Source: a bacterium
GTDB taxonomy: Bacteria; Zhuqueibacterota; Zhuqueibacteria; Zhuqueibacterales; Zhuqueibacteraceae
NCBI GenBank assembly: GCA_023150945.1
Contig: JAKLJX010000002.1
Coordinates: 1 to 64,000 of the forward strand
Direction: 5' to 3'
DNA: 64,000 nt
Part shown: one piece after another, positions 54,934 through 64,000 of the stretch
How positions within the stretch are numbered: the stretch's first letter is position 1
Layout: each line of letters opens with the position of its first letter
Notes under the pieces: generated by a model
The model's database searches: none
Told to the model about the DNA's origin: nothing
The model's input: only the letters and a program-made list of their open reading frames with translations
Position numbers and translations under genes: made by a program

Positions 54934-56304
54934 TCAGGATGCCTTCGGGCTCAACTTGGGTGGAGGTTGCAAGCGCGGCGGCGCGGCCGGAATCTGCTTG
55001 CCCGCGCCCGCCTTTGCCCGCAGCGGTTGCGGCGCCGGAGCCGGCACGGCGGCGGCGGTGGACTGCAGGTGCAGGTTGTACATGATGCCGCTGAGCGCAA
55101 CCAGCCAGTACAGCGAATCCAATTGATTGTAGTTGTGTGTCCACATGCCGGGCGCAACGCCGATCAAGGCGATTTCAAAAGACAGCGCATAGAGTTGCAA
55201 GGCGGTCGGCGGGACACCGTTCTGCAACGTCTTTCTGATCTTGCGAAAATGAATCCACGTCACCAGCGCCGCGGTAATCCAAATCAGGAATCCGACCACG
55301 CCAAATTCCGTCGCCACTTTAAGGAAGCTGTTGTGGGCATCGCGCACACCCACGTTTGACAGCACTTCTTCCGGCAGATACTTCAGCGAGACGTCGGGAT
55401 AGTTGTCATAGCCGATGCCCATCGGGTAGTCCTTGATAATCTCAAAACTGGCGCGATTGATGATGTCGCGCGAGGCCGCGGAGCTTTCCGTACTGGGATC
55501 GAGAATGGTGGTCATGTACTCAAAATAGCCCGGCGGCGTCAGCACGAAGATGAACAACAGGCCGCCGACAGTCATCGGCAGCAGCGCCTTGAAGCGCATG
55601 CTGCCCGGGGCCAGCAGAAACAGCAGCACCACCGTCACCACCAGCGTCAGAAAGGTCGAGCGCATGCCCTCTTCGGTGTTGGGCAGAAAGTTGAGCACAA
55701 AGGGGATGACAAGAATGACAAAGAGCCGTTCCTTCCATTCGCCGTAGATGGCCAGCAAGATCATCAACGGCAGGAACATCATCAGGTGGGTGCCGGTGCC
55801 GCCGGTGGCGACGCCCACTTCGACGTCGTCGATCAGATCCCACTCGACGCCCCATTGCGCCATGAAGGAGGTATACCAGCAGCCCACGATGATGACATAG
55901 ATCAAAATGCGCAGCTCACGCTCGGTCTTGATGATCTGCGTCATGAGCCACACGAACATGACGATCTTGGAGAATTCGAAGGCGCTGTCGAAGGCATGCG
56001 CAGGCGAGGCCACCGCCCACATGCTGGTGATGAAGGTCATGGCCGTGAACGCATAGAGCCACCGCATCGGCGGCCGCGTTGCCGTGGGCTGGGCGTGCAA
56101 CTGCTCATAGTTGATGAAATAGGAAATGAGCAGCACGATGGTGGCGTAGAACTGGAAGCGAATGTTTTCCAGGCCCGCACCCAGGGCGCGCAGATTGAGA
56201 TGAAACAGCATGACGTTCACGCACACGCCCACAAACGGCCGCCGCAGCGTCCAGGCGAGCGAGAACAGCAGCAAGACAATGGCTATCAGCGCACGGGTCG
56301 ACAC
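54934..56304 (-). CDS. O-antigen polymerase/ligase family membrane protein (Wzy/WaaL-like)
   Basis: A 456-residue protein with about 11 membrane helices and the large periplasmic loop of the Wzy_C domain: PMGIGYDNYPD and VRDAHNSFLKVATEFGVVGFL, in which the His and flanking residues are typical. It polymerises or attaches undecaprenyl-linked glycans on the periplasmic side. A Pro/Ala-rich cytoplasmic tail ends the protein. I prefer the GTG at 56304, preceded by AAGGA. The frame stays open to 56376 but that part is polar and lacks a ribosome site. Confidence 0.85.
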   Translation of the reverse strand: MSTRALIAIVLLLFSLAWTLRRPFVGVCVNVMLFHLNLRALGAGLENIRFQFYATIVLLISYFINYEQLHAQPTATRPPMRWLYAFTAMTFITSMWAVASPAHAFDSAFEFSKIVMFVWLMTQIIKTERELRILIYVIIVGCWYTSFMAQWGVEWDLIDDVEVGVATGGTGTHLMMFLPLMILLAIYGEWKERLFVILVIPFVLNFLPNTEEGMRSTFLTLVVTVVLLFLLAPGSMRFKALLPMTVGGLLFIFVLTPPGYFEYMTTILDPSTESSAASRDIINRASFEIIKDYPMGIGYDNYPDVSLKYLPEEVLSNVGVRDAHNSFLKVATEFGVVGFLIWITAALVTWIHFRKIRKTLQNGVPPTALQLYALSFEIALIGVAPGMWTHNYNQLDSLYWLVALSGIMYNLHLQSTAAAVPAPAPQPLRAKAGAGKQIPAAPPRLQPPPKLSPKAS

Positions 56305-56534
56305 AATCGCGTTCCTTGAACTTGAGGCGCAGCCCGAAAACCCAATGCCACGGAACAGGCAAACGCGGGGAGCCACGCGGGCGAGGCAGCGCTCCCGGCA
56401 AATCGGGACTTACGGCACCACCGGGCGCGCCCGGCCGCACCAGCCATGGCGGCAGGCCTCCGCCCTCCCTGGTCATGTTTAGCTATACCCTCACTCCCGC
56501 CTTCAAGCGTAAAGCGTTAAGCCAGTGTGAAGCA

Positions 56535-58076
56535 CTACTTCACGGCGGAGGACGACAGGCCCAGCCGGCCGGCAAGTGCCGTGAGCTTTTGCCGGTATTT
56601 CTTGGTGAATTTGGCCAGATCGCCTGACAATTCCTCCTGCAAACGCACCAGCCGCGGCGGCCGCCACAGCCAGAGCACGCCAATGTAAGTGACTGCGCCA
56701 GTGAGCACCATGCCGAGCAGCAGCCAAACGCTGTTGGGCCCGGAGATCTCGCTCACCAGGAAGCGAACGCCCAGAATAGCCGCGGCCATCGCCAGACTCG
56801 CACCACACGCCGGCATCTGCGGCGCCAAATACTCGCGCCAGCCGGTCGCGCTCACGCGCTTGAGCAGGCTCACCATTAGAAGCATCACCAGGAACGCCAC
56901 CACCACCACCGCGATCGATACGCCGACGATGCCGTATTGCACGCCGATATATACTGCCGCCGTCAACAGGCCCAGCTCGATGAAACGCCGGTAGGCGGTG
57001 TGCTTCACGTAGCCGGTGGCGCTGATGACGGAATTCAGGAAGGGATCGATGGAACGCAGAATGCCGGCGAAACACATGATCTGCAACGGCAACACCATCG
57101 GCATCCATTTCTCGCCATAGACCAGAAAAACGAATTCCGGCGCGACCATCATCATGCCGATGAGCAGCGGATAGCTCGCCAGCGAAACCGTCAACAGTAC
57201 TTTCTCCAGCCCGGCTTTGACCTTCTCCGGCTGATCCTGCACGCGCGAGAAAGTGGAAAACAGCACCGAGTTGAAGGCCTGACTGATGCGTTTCTGCGGC
57301 AGGCGCATGAGGTCAAAGGCTTTGGCGTAATAGCCGAGCTGTTGCGCGTTGAGATAACGGCCGATGAAGAAATAATCCACGTTGTCCGCCATCTCGCGGC
57401 AGAGATTCCGCACGAACACCCACCCGCCGAAGTGGAACAACTCCTTGCTGGCCTGGAAATCGAACTTGAGGCTGGGGCGCCAGCGGGCGGCGCGCGCCGA
57501 CAGCACCGCGGTGGTGGTCGTGGCGATCCATTTGCTCAGGATCAGGCTCCACACGCCCAGGCCGAGCACGGCAAACGCAACCGAAGTGAAAATCTCCAGG
57601 AAGCGGTCGATCATGTCGATCTGCGCGTCGCGCTTGAAATTGAGATTGCGCTTCAGCAGCGTGGTGCCGGGATTGGAAAACGTGTCGAGCACCATGTAAA
57701 CCGCCACCGCCGGCATCACCGTCCACAAGCGCGGCTCATGGAAATAATCCACCAGCAGCGGCAGGCCGAGCATGAGAATCACAAAGAGCGTGAGCTTGAA
57801 GCCCAGATCCATCACGAACAGGGTGCTGACGTGCTCCGGCCGGACTTCCTCACGGCGCTGGATCAGTCCCATGTTGAAACCGAACTCACCGAACTTGGTG
57901 GTGAAGCCGATGATGGTCGTGGCGATTTGCACGACGCCGAAGTCTTCGACGGCGAGCATCCGCGCCAGGGCTACGCTCGCGAAGAACTGAAAGAACGTGC
58001 CACTGAAGCGGGAAAGCGCGTTGTAGAGAATGCCTTCTTTGGCGTGATCACCGATGCTTTTGGATTTGGCAGACAT
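56535..58076 (-). CDS. Wzx-type polysaccharide flippase
   Basis: A 513-residue membrane protein of the polysaccharide-transporter family (WzxC-like) with about 14 helices. The N-terminal block GILYNALSRFSGTFFQFFASVALARML...EDFGVVQIA is diagnostic. It moves lipid-linked repeat units to the periplasm for the polymerase encoded next to it. The roughly 230-base gap to the polymerase gene (56305-56534) holds no gene I can support. Confidence 0.92.
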   Translation of the reverse strand: MSAKSKSIGDHAKEGILYNALSRFSGTFFQFFASVALARMLAVEDFGVVQIATTIIGFTTKFGEFGFNMGLIQRREEVRPEHVSTLFVMDLGFKLTLFVILMLGLPLLVDYFHEPRLWTVMPAVAVYMVLDTFSNPGTTLLKRNLNFKRDAQIDMIDRFLEIFTSVAFAVLGLGVWSLILSKWIATTTTAVLSARAARWRPSLKFDFQASKELFHFGGWVFVRNLCREMADNVDYFFIGRYLNAQQLGYYAKAFDLMRLPQKRISQAFNSVLFSTFSRVQDQPEKVKAGLEKVLLTVSLASYPLLIGMMMVAPEFVFLVYGEKWMPMVLPLQIMCFAGILRSIDPFLNSVISATGYVKHTAYRRFIELGLLTAAVYIGVQYGIVGVSIAVVVVAFLVMLLMVSLLKRVSATGWREYLAPQMPACGASLAMAAAILGVRFLVSEISGPNSVWLLLGMVLTGAVTYIGVLWLWRPPRLVRLQEELSGDLAKFTKKYRQKLTALAGRLGLSSSAVK

Positions 58077-58124
58077 GATTGGCAGTCACGCAGCTCCGGG
58101 TGCGGCGCCGCGCAGGGTGCGAGT

Positions 58125-59627
58125 TCAGGGTTTAAGCACGCGCAGCACCGCCGGCAGCAGGTTCTGCCGGAAGGCCTGCAACGTGGTCTCGAGGCTGACG
58201 CTGGTATCCAGCGGTTGAAAATCATAGCGCGCGCCGACCGCGGCATAGCGCTGGCGAATGTCATGCAATTGCGCGACTTCGAATTGCGGTTTACGGGCGT
58301 GAATCACTTCCGGAGGCGCATCCAGCAGGATGACGAGATCGGCGCGCGGATACGTCCGGCACATCCACTCGCGAATGCCGTGGAAATAGTCCATCGGGCG
58401 GTTTTTGTAACCGATCAACACGTCGTAGATGTAGCGATCGGCCAGCACGATGCGGCCGCGGCGCAGCTTGGGCAGCACCTCGGCGTAATAGCGATACCAC
58501 AACTCGAGCGCGAGCGCCAGATAGAAAATCCCGCCTTTGAAGTGGCGCCAGGCCCGCGTGATTGGCCCGGGCGTGGCGGGTTCGACCTCGCGGTTCTGAT
58601 ATCTGGCCTTGTCTTCCGGGCGATAGGGTTTGAAGTTGAGCAGGCTGAGAATCTTGTGCAGCGGCAGCCGGCTCTGGCCCCAGGGCCCGAGATAGACGAT
58701 ATCCGTCGTGAGCGTGGCGCTGCGGAATTCCGCGCGCAGCGCTTTGGTGATCGAGCTTTTGCCGCAGCCATCCGGACCGAGAAAAACGATGAGCGCGCCG
58801 CGGCGCGGGCCGAACCATTTCTCCCGGACGCCGGCGAGCGCCAGGCGCAGCCGGCGCACGGCATTTTGCCGGGGATGAAACCACAGCATGCGCAACATGC
58901 GGCGCCGCAAATGCTGCACGGCTTTGGGATGGTCTGCCAGCTTCGCAAAGTTCCGCCGCGCTTCGTGGCTGGCCGCGCGCAAGCCGAACGCCTGCAAATG
59001 GCCGTCAAGGTAGGCCTCATCCAGACGCAGCAGCAACAGCTCTTCGAGCCGGCGGCGGTGTTTCGGTTGAATCTGTCCCTTGCCGAGAATGTTGTGCAGC
59101 AGCAGCGTCAGAAATTCATCTTCGAAGCTGGGAAACCAGTAGCGGCCCTCGCGCCGGCGGCGGTTGAGCACGGTGGCGGCATGCAAATACTCATAGCCCT
59201 GGTAAATCAGGCGCTCATGCACGTCGAGAATCTGCGGGCCGCTTTCTTCCCAGCGCAACAACACCAGTTTGCCGGGATTGCCGCGGCCGTCCTTGATCAA
59301 CTGAAAACCGTGACGGCCGCAACAGCGGAGAAATTCCTGGCGCTGTGCGGCAGCCGTCAGCAGATCGAGATCACGCATGCCCAGCTTGTCGGGATGATCG
59401 CGCAACAAGACATACTCCACGCCGGCCGCTTCCAAGTCGCGCAACAGCGCCGCATAGGCGTTCTGGCCTGGCGGCGGCGCGGGGTTGGCGCCATGTTCGC
59501 TGCCGGTTTGGCGGGCAGAGGAGCGTGCGTTGGTTTCAATCATATTTGCGTCGGCATTGGCCTGCTGTCCGGTGAGGACGGCTTTCTTCATTCTGCGCGA
59601 CGACGCGTTTTTCAACCGCGGCCTCAT
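58125..59627 (-). CDS. Fusion of nucleotidyltransferase-like and thymidylate-kinase-like domains
   Basis: About 500 residues. The N-terminal half has a nucleotidyltransferase-like pattern YVLLRDHPDKLGMRDLDLL (72-90) and helical HNILGKGQIQPKHRRRL. The C-terminal half is a P-loop kinase with GPDGCGKSS (about 283-291) and a LADRYIYDVLIG DRY-like motif. Similar two-domain proteins occur in polysaccharide clusters of Gram-negative bacteria without a known reaction. The start at 59627 overlaps the stop of the next gene upstream as ATGA, favouring it over internal ATGs at 59591 and 59543. Confidence 0.75.
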   Translation of the reverse strand: MRPRLKNASSRRMKKAVLTGQQANADANMIETNARSSARQTGSEHGANPAPPPGQNAYAALLRDLEAAGVEYVLLRDHPDKLGMRDLDLLTAAAQRQEFLRCCGRHGFQLIKDGRGNPGKLVLLRWEESGPQILDVHERLIYQGYEYLHAATVLNRRRREGRYWFPSFEDEFLTLLLHNILGKGQIQPKHRRRLEELLLLRLDEAYLDGHLQAFGLRAASHEARRNFAKLADHPKAVQHLRRRMLRMLWFHPRQNAVRRLRLALAGVREKWFGPRRGALIVFLGPDGCGKSSITKALRAEFRSATLTTDIVYLGPWGQSRLPLHKILSLLNFKPYRPEDKARYQNREVEPATPGPITRAWRHFKGGIFYLALALELWYRYYAEVLPKLRRGRIVLADRYIYDVLIGYKNRPMDYFHGIREWMCRTYPRADLVILLDAPPEVIHARKPQFEVAQLHDIRQRYAAVGARYDFQPLDTSVSLETTLQAFRQNLLPAVLRVLKP

Positions 59628-61366
59628 GGCAGAATCTCGCGTTCAAACAGCTCCAACACTTGGTGGAATTGGCGGCGGACGAAGCGGGCATTGAGGTTCT
59701 TCGGCGAGCCGAGATAGCCGCGCTGCCGGTGCAGCCAGTAGAGCATCACCACGCCGGGCCAGTCCGCCGGCTGGTAGCCGTAGCGTTCCGCCACTTCGTT
59801 GAAATGGCGCGGCGGCAAACCGGCGCTGCTCTTGATCAAGCGCAGGGCAATCACCGGCGGCACCTCGCGAAAGGAACGGCTGTCCAGGCGGATGAAAAAA
59901 TGCAGCACGTCCATCGTGGGCAGCGAGAAAAAATCGGCCAGATCCCAATCGATCAAACCGGTGATTTCCCTGCTCTCCGGCGCGATCATGACATTCTTGA
60001 TCGAAAAATCGCCGTGCACCAGCCCGCAAGCGAGGGTGCGGCCGCCGAATTGCCGGCGCCAATAGTCAGCCAGGCGCTGCAGGCGCCGGCGCACCTCCGG
60101 TGCCAGTGCGAGCCACTCCTGCACGGCTTCCAGCACTTCCAGGAAAAGACGGCGGAAGATCTCGTCATCCACACGCACCGGCCGGAGAAACTTTTCCTGA
60201 ATGCCGAGCCAGCATTGCAGGATCTGGTGAATTAACTCCGGATCCTGCACCACGGCGGCGGGCAGGCGATCGAGTGACCGGCCGGGCAGAAAGCTCTCGA
60301 GCTGAAACCTCTGCTGTTCGAATTTGCCCGCAGCCAGCGTCACTGGAAAAAGCCGGCGTTGTTCCGGCGCCAGCCCTTCCGCCTGATGCAGCCGCGCGAG
60401 CGTGGTCGCGTTTTCCTGCAAGCGTTTTTCCGCCGAAGCAATGAGCGGGAGTTTCAGCAAAGCCTGCTGCGGCGCAGCCTGCGCCTGCCGCCACAATTCC
60501 ACCTGCACCTTGCCGCCGCTGAGCACCCGGCCGGGCCCGCGCGCTTGCCAGCCGCTTTCTTCCGCCGGCGAGAGGTGCTGCAACAAGCGGCTGAGAAATG
60601 ACGAAGCCGCAGCCGCGGATTTGCCTGCAATCAACAACCGTCCAGCGCCAGACTCGGCGGCGGCTCGCGCCGGGCGCACCGCCCTGCCGCCAGTATCACA
60701 GGAGATCCATTTCGGCCGCATGAAATCCGGCGACACGCGCAGCTCGGCGCGTACGAGCTGCAGCAGTGCGGGAAATATCGCAACCACTTGCTCGCGCGAA
60801 AGCGCCGGCGAATTCCGCAAACACAGCCGCACGGCGCCGGCCGGCAGGGCCGGAGCCCCGCGACCGAGCAGGCGGCGCAGCATGCGCTTGCTCCAATCTG
60901 CCAGCGCGGGCGCACCCGCCCCGCGCACGAACAGCAACCATTCTTCCTCGCCGGTGGCAGCGGTTTGAACGCGCTCCGCAAAGGCGGCGAGTTGGCCGCT
61001 GAAAAATTCCCGGGCGCCGGCCAGGACGATGATTTGATCATAGGGCCCGGTGATGGCCGCCAGCGCCGGCAGAACCTCGAGATTATCGAGCTGCTTGAGG
61101 CGGGCCAGTTCGGAGAGAATTTCCGCCTCCTCGGTATTCAATCCGGCAATTTCCACGCGGCGTAAATGGCGCGCGAAAGCCAGCGGCACCGCGGTCAATC
61201 CGGAGCAATAAACCAGCGCGGATTTGCCGGCCGGCAGGCGCGTGAAAAATTTCCAAGCCCCGGGCAATTCATAGATGCCGTCGTTGATAAAATCAGCGCC
61301 CAGATTGTCCGGCAAGGTCAAGTAGAATTGCGTGAAACGGGGCAGGATCGGAGTGCGGTGGCCCAT
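59624..61366 (-). CDS. Fusion of a methyltransferase-like domain with an APH/choline-kinase-like domain
   Basis: A 580-residue protein. The first 230 or so residues look like a Rossmann domain (SALVYCSGLTAVPLAFAR; DQIIVLAGAREFF), but a clear SAM-binding GxGxG is missing. The C-terminal part is an aminoglycoside-phosphotransferase-type kinase with the Brenner motif VHGDFSIKN (H451) and the metal aspartate in LIDWDLADFF. Its substrate is likely a sugar or a lipid-linked intermediate, not an antibiotic. Start: ATG at 61366 (MGHRTPIL); the frame is open to 61441 but would overlap the upstream gene. The stop overlaps the kinase-fusion start. Confidence 0.7.
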   Translation of the reverse strand: MGHRTPILPRFTQFYLTLPDNLGADFINDGIYELPGAWKFFTRLPAGKSALVYCSGLTAVPLAFARHLRRVEIAGLNTEEAEILSELARLKQLDNLEVLPALAAITGPYDQIIVLAGAREFFSGQLAAFAERVQTAATGEEEWLLFVRGAGAPALADWSKRMLRRLLGRGAPALPAGAVRLCLRNSPALSREQVVAIFPALLQLVRAELRVSPDFMRPKWISCDTGGRAVRPARAAAESGAGRLLIAGKSAAAASSFLSRLLQHLSPAEESGWQARGPGRVLSGGKVQVELWRQAQAAPQQALLKLPLIASAEKRLQENATTLARLHQAEGLAPEQRRLFPVTLAAGKFEQQRFQLESFLPGRSLDRLPAAVVQDPELIHQILQCWLGIQEKFLRPVRVDDEIFRRLFLEVLEAVQEWLALAPEVRRRLQRLADYWRRQFGGRTLACGLVHGDFSIKNVMIAPESREITGLIDWDLADFFSLPTMDVLHFFIRLDSRSFREVPPVIALRLIKSSAGLPPRHFNEVAERYGYQPADWPGVVMLYWLHRQRGYLGSPKNLNARFVRRQFHQVLELFEREILP

Positions 61367-61383
61367 GGAAGAGAGGCGAGGGT

Positions 61384-62382
61384 TTACGTTGCCAGCTTGG
61401 AGTTGATCGCGGTCCGCAGCCGGGCTTCGCGCGCGCGCCAAATCTGCAGGCGCTCCTCCCGCTGTTGTTGCACCGCCGCCTGATATTCCGGCCAGTCCGC
61501 CTGCAGGCTTCTAACGCTCGCAACGATGCCGGCCGGAGAATTGTCAACGAACAGCGCCGCCTTGCCGAACGTCTGCCGCAGCAGTGGCCAATCGGACGTG
61601 ATGATGGGTGTGCCGAGCGCGAGCGCCTCGTAGGCGCCGCGCTGCATGGTGTGATCGCGCGTGGTCAAGACCATCACGGCGTGGCACCCTTTGATCAAGC
61701 CGGCATATTGGTCGAGCGGCAGAAAGTCGGTGAAACGCATGTTGTCCGGCTTGCCGTTGAGCAAACGCGCGGGCGCGTCTTTGAGCTTGCCGGTCACGTA
61801 GAAATCCACCTCGGGCAACTGCCGCGCCGCCTCCCAGATGTTGTCCAGCGGCTCGTCGGGATTGTAGCTGCACACCACCGTCACCGTGAAACGGCCGTTG
61901 AACGGAAACTCGCCGACGCGCTTGAATTGCACCGGCAAATCGCCGATCACCACGAACGGCGCGCGCCATTTTTCCACCCGGCCGGCGAGATGCTCGTTGG
62001 TCACGATATTGGTCAAGGCGCGGCGGTAAAACCAGGCATTCAGAAACAGCAGCGGTCGCCAGCGTGCCATGGTGAATGCGGCGGTGTGCGTGTCGGTGAG
62101 ATAGCCCGCGCCCGACAGCCGGCAATAAAGATAGGCTGGCACGCAAATGAAAATCGGCGGTACCATCACCAGCACCACCCGCGGCCGCTCGCGCCAGAGC
62201 AGCTTCCAGGTCATCCACATCTGCACCAGATATTTCAGCGCCACGGTGAAGTAGTTGCTGCCCAAGCTTCCGGCATAGACCATCCTGGAGCTGCCGCCCA
62301 GCAGCCGCGCAAGGTTGTCGCTGCGGCTGCAATTCTCCGCCCAGGAGATGAAAAGAATTTTGTGACTATTCGTCGTGGCCAT
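61384..62382 (-). CDS. Glycosyltransferase, GT-B fold (group 1-like)
   Basis: A 332-residue protein. It shows a GT-B plan with N-terminal VYAGSLGSNYFTVALKYL, a membrane-associated stretch VLVMVPPIFICVPAYLYC, and the donor-site region CHAVMVLTTRDHTMQRGAYEALALGTPIITSDWP, where E of AYEAL replaces the usual second Glu. It is close to family 4-like enzymes that build lipid-linked glycans. It overlaps the cytochrome/TPR gene upstream by 17 bases. Confidence 0.82.
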   Translation of the reverse strand: MATTNSHKILFISWAENCSRSDNLARLLGGSSRMVYAGSLGSNYFTVALKYLVQMWMTWKLLWRERPRVVLVMVPPIFICVPAYLYCRLSGAGYLTDTHTAAFTMARWRPLLFLNAWFYRRALTNIVTNEHLAGRVEKWRAPFVVIGDLPVQFKRVGEFPFNGRFTVTVVCSYNPDEPLDNIWEAARQLPEVDFYVTGKLKDAPARLLNGKPDNMRFTDFLPLDQYAGLIKGCHAVMVLTTRDHTMQRGAYEALALGTPIITSDWPLLRQTFGKAALFVDNSPAGIVASVRSLQADWPEYQAAVQQQREERLQIWRAREARLRTAINSKLAT

Positions 62383-64000
62383 TGGTCGCACTCGCCGCGC
62401 TGCTGTTCCAAAACTTGAATTCCGCCGACCGATGCTCGTGGTAAGCCTGCGGCTCGGCCTCCAGCCAGGATGCGGTGAGGCGCGCCGCCTGCTGGAGTTG
62501 CTCCATGCTTTCGTCTTTGCGGAAGCGCAGATAGAGCCGGTTCATCTGCTCTGCCTCCTCCGGCTCACCCTGGGCGGTGTAACACTCTTTGAGATAGAAA
62601 TAGGCGGTGGCATTTTCCGGGTCGATGCGCAGGGCACGTCGCAAGGAACGGATCGCGCGCGAGTAATCCTGGCGGAGATAGTGCAGCCGCCCCATCTCCA
62701 GGTGCATGCCCCGGTCGTCGTCGTGATTGTCGATCGCTTCTTTGAGCTCATCGAGCGCCGCCTCGTAGTCGCCCTCCGCCTTGTAGGCAAGACTGAGAAA
62801 ATAGCGGCCGCGCGAGGAACTGGGCGCAATCGACAAGGCGTGCCGCAGCGCGGTCTTGGCTTGTGCCACCTTGCCGCTTTTCATCCAAACGATGCCGAGA
62901 TTGATCCAGGGATTGTGTTCCAGCGGCGCGCGCACGCTGCCGCTCAGAAACGCCCGCTCGGCGCCGGCCAGATCATTCTGGCGCAAGAGGCCAATGCCGT
63001 AGTCATTCCAGCGCTCCTTGTCCGCCGGCACGTAGCTTTCCATGTAGCTCTGATGCCGCATGAGATTGTAATCGACACGCAGTGTGGCTTCGGCGCGTGC
63101 CATTTGAATCACAGGCAGTGGCCGGCCGGTCGGGAGTGAAGTGGGCGGATCATTCTCCGTACCCGCCAACGGCAGGCTGGCGGTTTGAATCTTGCGATAA
63201 TTGACTTTGGCAATCAGGCGAATCTGCTCGCCGCTGCTCGGTGGAATGGTGAAACGGTAGCGGATCACCTCGGCGCTGTTGGGCGGCAGCAGGTTGACAA
63301 AGGAGGCGCCTGCCGCCTTCCAGCTCTCAAAATGATAAATGCGGCGGCCGAGACTGTCCACCATGGCGGCGCCGAATAGATGTGCCGTGGGATCGATACG
63401 GCCATTGACATGCCCGTCCGTGCCGCCGCTCCAACAAATCACCTGGCCGTGGTTGTCGACGGCGAGAAACTCCACCCAGGCTTCGGCCATGTCCGAGGCG
63501 CCGGCGGGAAAATTGTGGCCGAGGTTACGCGAGCGCACCACGACGTCAATGCGCACCGACTCGCCGGGATGCACCGCAACGTCCTGCCGGTTGATCGGCG
63601 CGATGACAGCAGATTGCGGGGCCGGCGATTGCATGCCGGGTGCCATGTGCCAAAAAGCCTCTTGATCGCTGCACAGTGTGGCGGGCGCTATCCGCGTTTC
63701 GATAGGCGCGGGCGGAGCGGCGCTGCTGGAATCCGGCTCTGGTCGCTTGGCAGCGGGCGTGGGCGTCAGGCTGGCCGCGAAGATGTCCACCGTGATCTTG
63801 TTGTCTTGCAGAAAGGCCTCGGTGGCGGCGAGCTGTGCGGCGTCGCCGCGCCAAACCGGCAGGGCGGTATTGGCGCCGAGAAAACGATGATCAGGAGCTT
63901 TTCCGTCGGTCGCGCCGGCATCCTGCGAGGGCACACGCGCCATGTGGCAATCGGTGCAGGTTTGTTTCACTGCCGGCCGGTAAAAATCGCGCACCGCCTG
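62366..64000 (-). CDS. Cytochrome c-type/TPR protein (5' end beyond the window)
   Basis: The frame is open to the window edge, so the N-terminus is missing. The visible 540 or so residues include one haem-binding CTDCH motif at the start (KQTCTDCHMARVP), then a periplasmic beta-sandwich-like domain (RNLGHNFPAGASDMAEAWVEF). TPR repeats follow (NDYGIGLLRQNDLAGAERAFL; PWINLGIVWMKSGKVAQAKTAL; NATAYFYLKECYTAQGEPEEAEQ). Relatives are multihaem cytochromes with TPR, whose first haem sites would lie to the right of the window. A role in electron transfer is likely, but its overlap with a glycosyltransferase gene is odd. Partial gene. Confidence 0.8.
   Translation of the reverse strand, partial: QAVRDFYRPAVKQTCTDCHMARVPSQDAGATDGKAPDHRFLGANTALPVWRGDAAQLAATEAFLQDNKITVDIFAASLTPTPAAKRPEPDSSSAAPPAPIETRIAPATLCSDQEAFWHMAPGMQSPAPQSAVIAPINRQDVAVHPGESVRIDVVVRSRNLGHNFPAGASDMAEAWVEFLAVDNHGQVICWSGGTDGHVNGRIDPTAHLFGAAMVDSLGRRIYHFESWKAAGASFVNLLPPNSAEVIRYRFTIPPSSGEQIRLIAKVNYRKIQTASLPLAGTENDPPTSLPTGRPLPVIQMARAEATLRVDYNLMRHQSYMESYVPADKERWNDYGIGLLRQNDLAGAERAFLSGSVRAPLEHNPWINLGIVWMKSGKVAQAKTALRHALSIAPSSSRGRYFLSLAYKAEGDYEAALDELKEAIDNHDDDRGMHLEMGRLHYLRQDYSRAIRSLRRALRIDPENATAYFYLKECYTAQGEPEEAEQMNRLYLRFRKDESMEQLQQAARLTASWLEAEPQAYHEHRSAEFKFWNSSAASATNGHDE

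Noticed and set aside
56937-59717. Plus-strand open frame of more than 900 codons
   Set aside because: It is antisense to the flippase and the NTase-kinase fusion, with the same biased composition and no recognisable domain.
59624-61366. Aminoglycoside resistance gene
   Set aside because: The kinase domain has the general APH motifs, but its fusion partner and position inside a glycan operon point to a sugar or lipid substrate.

Overview
The window is GC-rich bacterial chromosome with no rRNA, tRNA, prophage, insertion sequence or CRISPR array that I can see. Two large secreted beta-propeller proteins end in a C-terminal domain of the type IX secretion/FlgD-like kind (NFPNPFNPSTTIRYSL...). 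Together with good Shine-Dalgarno sites and a full MATE, MurJ and RND envelope set, this points to a Gram-negative member of the FCB group. A candidate phylum such as KSB1 or Calditrichota would fit. That is inference; no marker gene here settles it.

Layout. 0.1-4 kb: a promoter and terminator enclose a probable structured RNA with no reading frame, then housekeeping genes (rng, rplU, rpmA, mdh). 4-10.6 kb, minus strand: MATE exporter, membrane metallophosphoesterase, and an FtsX-type permease and its ATPase, with two inverted copies of a palindromic repeat on either side of the permease gene. 11-13.9 kb: an orphan PhoB-like response regulator lacking the usual acidic pocket, downstream of a textbook sigma-54 promoter, then a fatty-acid hydroxylase and a ceramidase-like enzyme. 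14.2-19.1 kb: ECF-like sigma factor, B12-type radical SAM enzyme, tail-anchored Ser/Thr kinase and two small envelope proteins.

19.4-32.1 kb is a copper/silver handling locus: a Cys-rich membrane protein, a glycosyltransferase, an outer membrane channel, CusB-like adaptor and CusA-like pump (split by a hexanucleotide repeat), two HMA-domain lipoproteins, an eight-cysteine lipoprotein, a BNR-propeller lipoprotein with a CDCC motif, and a P1B ATPase with YHS and two heavy-metal-binding domains. Metal would be pumped to the periplasm, handed between lipoprotein carriers and expelled by the RND pump.

32.4-36.4 kb holds speA and murJ. From 36.5 kb to the right edge lies a long, mostly minus-strand surface-polysaccharide region. 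It has a decayed MNT/HepT pair, wecB, an acyl-adenylating ligase, a 5'-truncated ATP-grasp gene, the two 16-repeat propeller proteins and an orphan MNT nucleotidyltransferase. These are followed by a tightly packed run: LarA-like racemase, acyl carrier protein, GNAT, sulfotransferase, GT4, kinase, polysaccharide deacetylase, O-antigen polymerase/ligase, flippase, NTase-kinase fusion, methyltransferase-like/APH fusion, glycosyltransferase, and a cytochrome c/TPR protein cut by the window end. Many neighbours overlap by 4-23 bases, so this reads as one or two operons.

The most unusual elements are the LarA-carrier protein overlap in a polysaccharide operon, the set of vicinal-cysteine proteins in the copper locus, the candidate RNA at the left edge, and the pocket-less response regulator behind a sigma-54 promoter.
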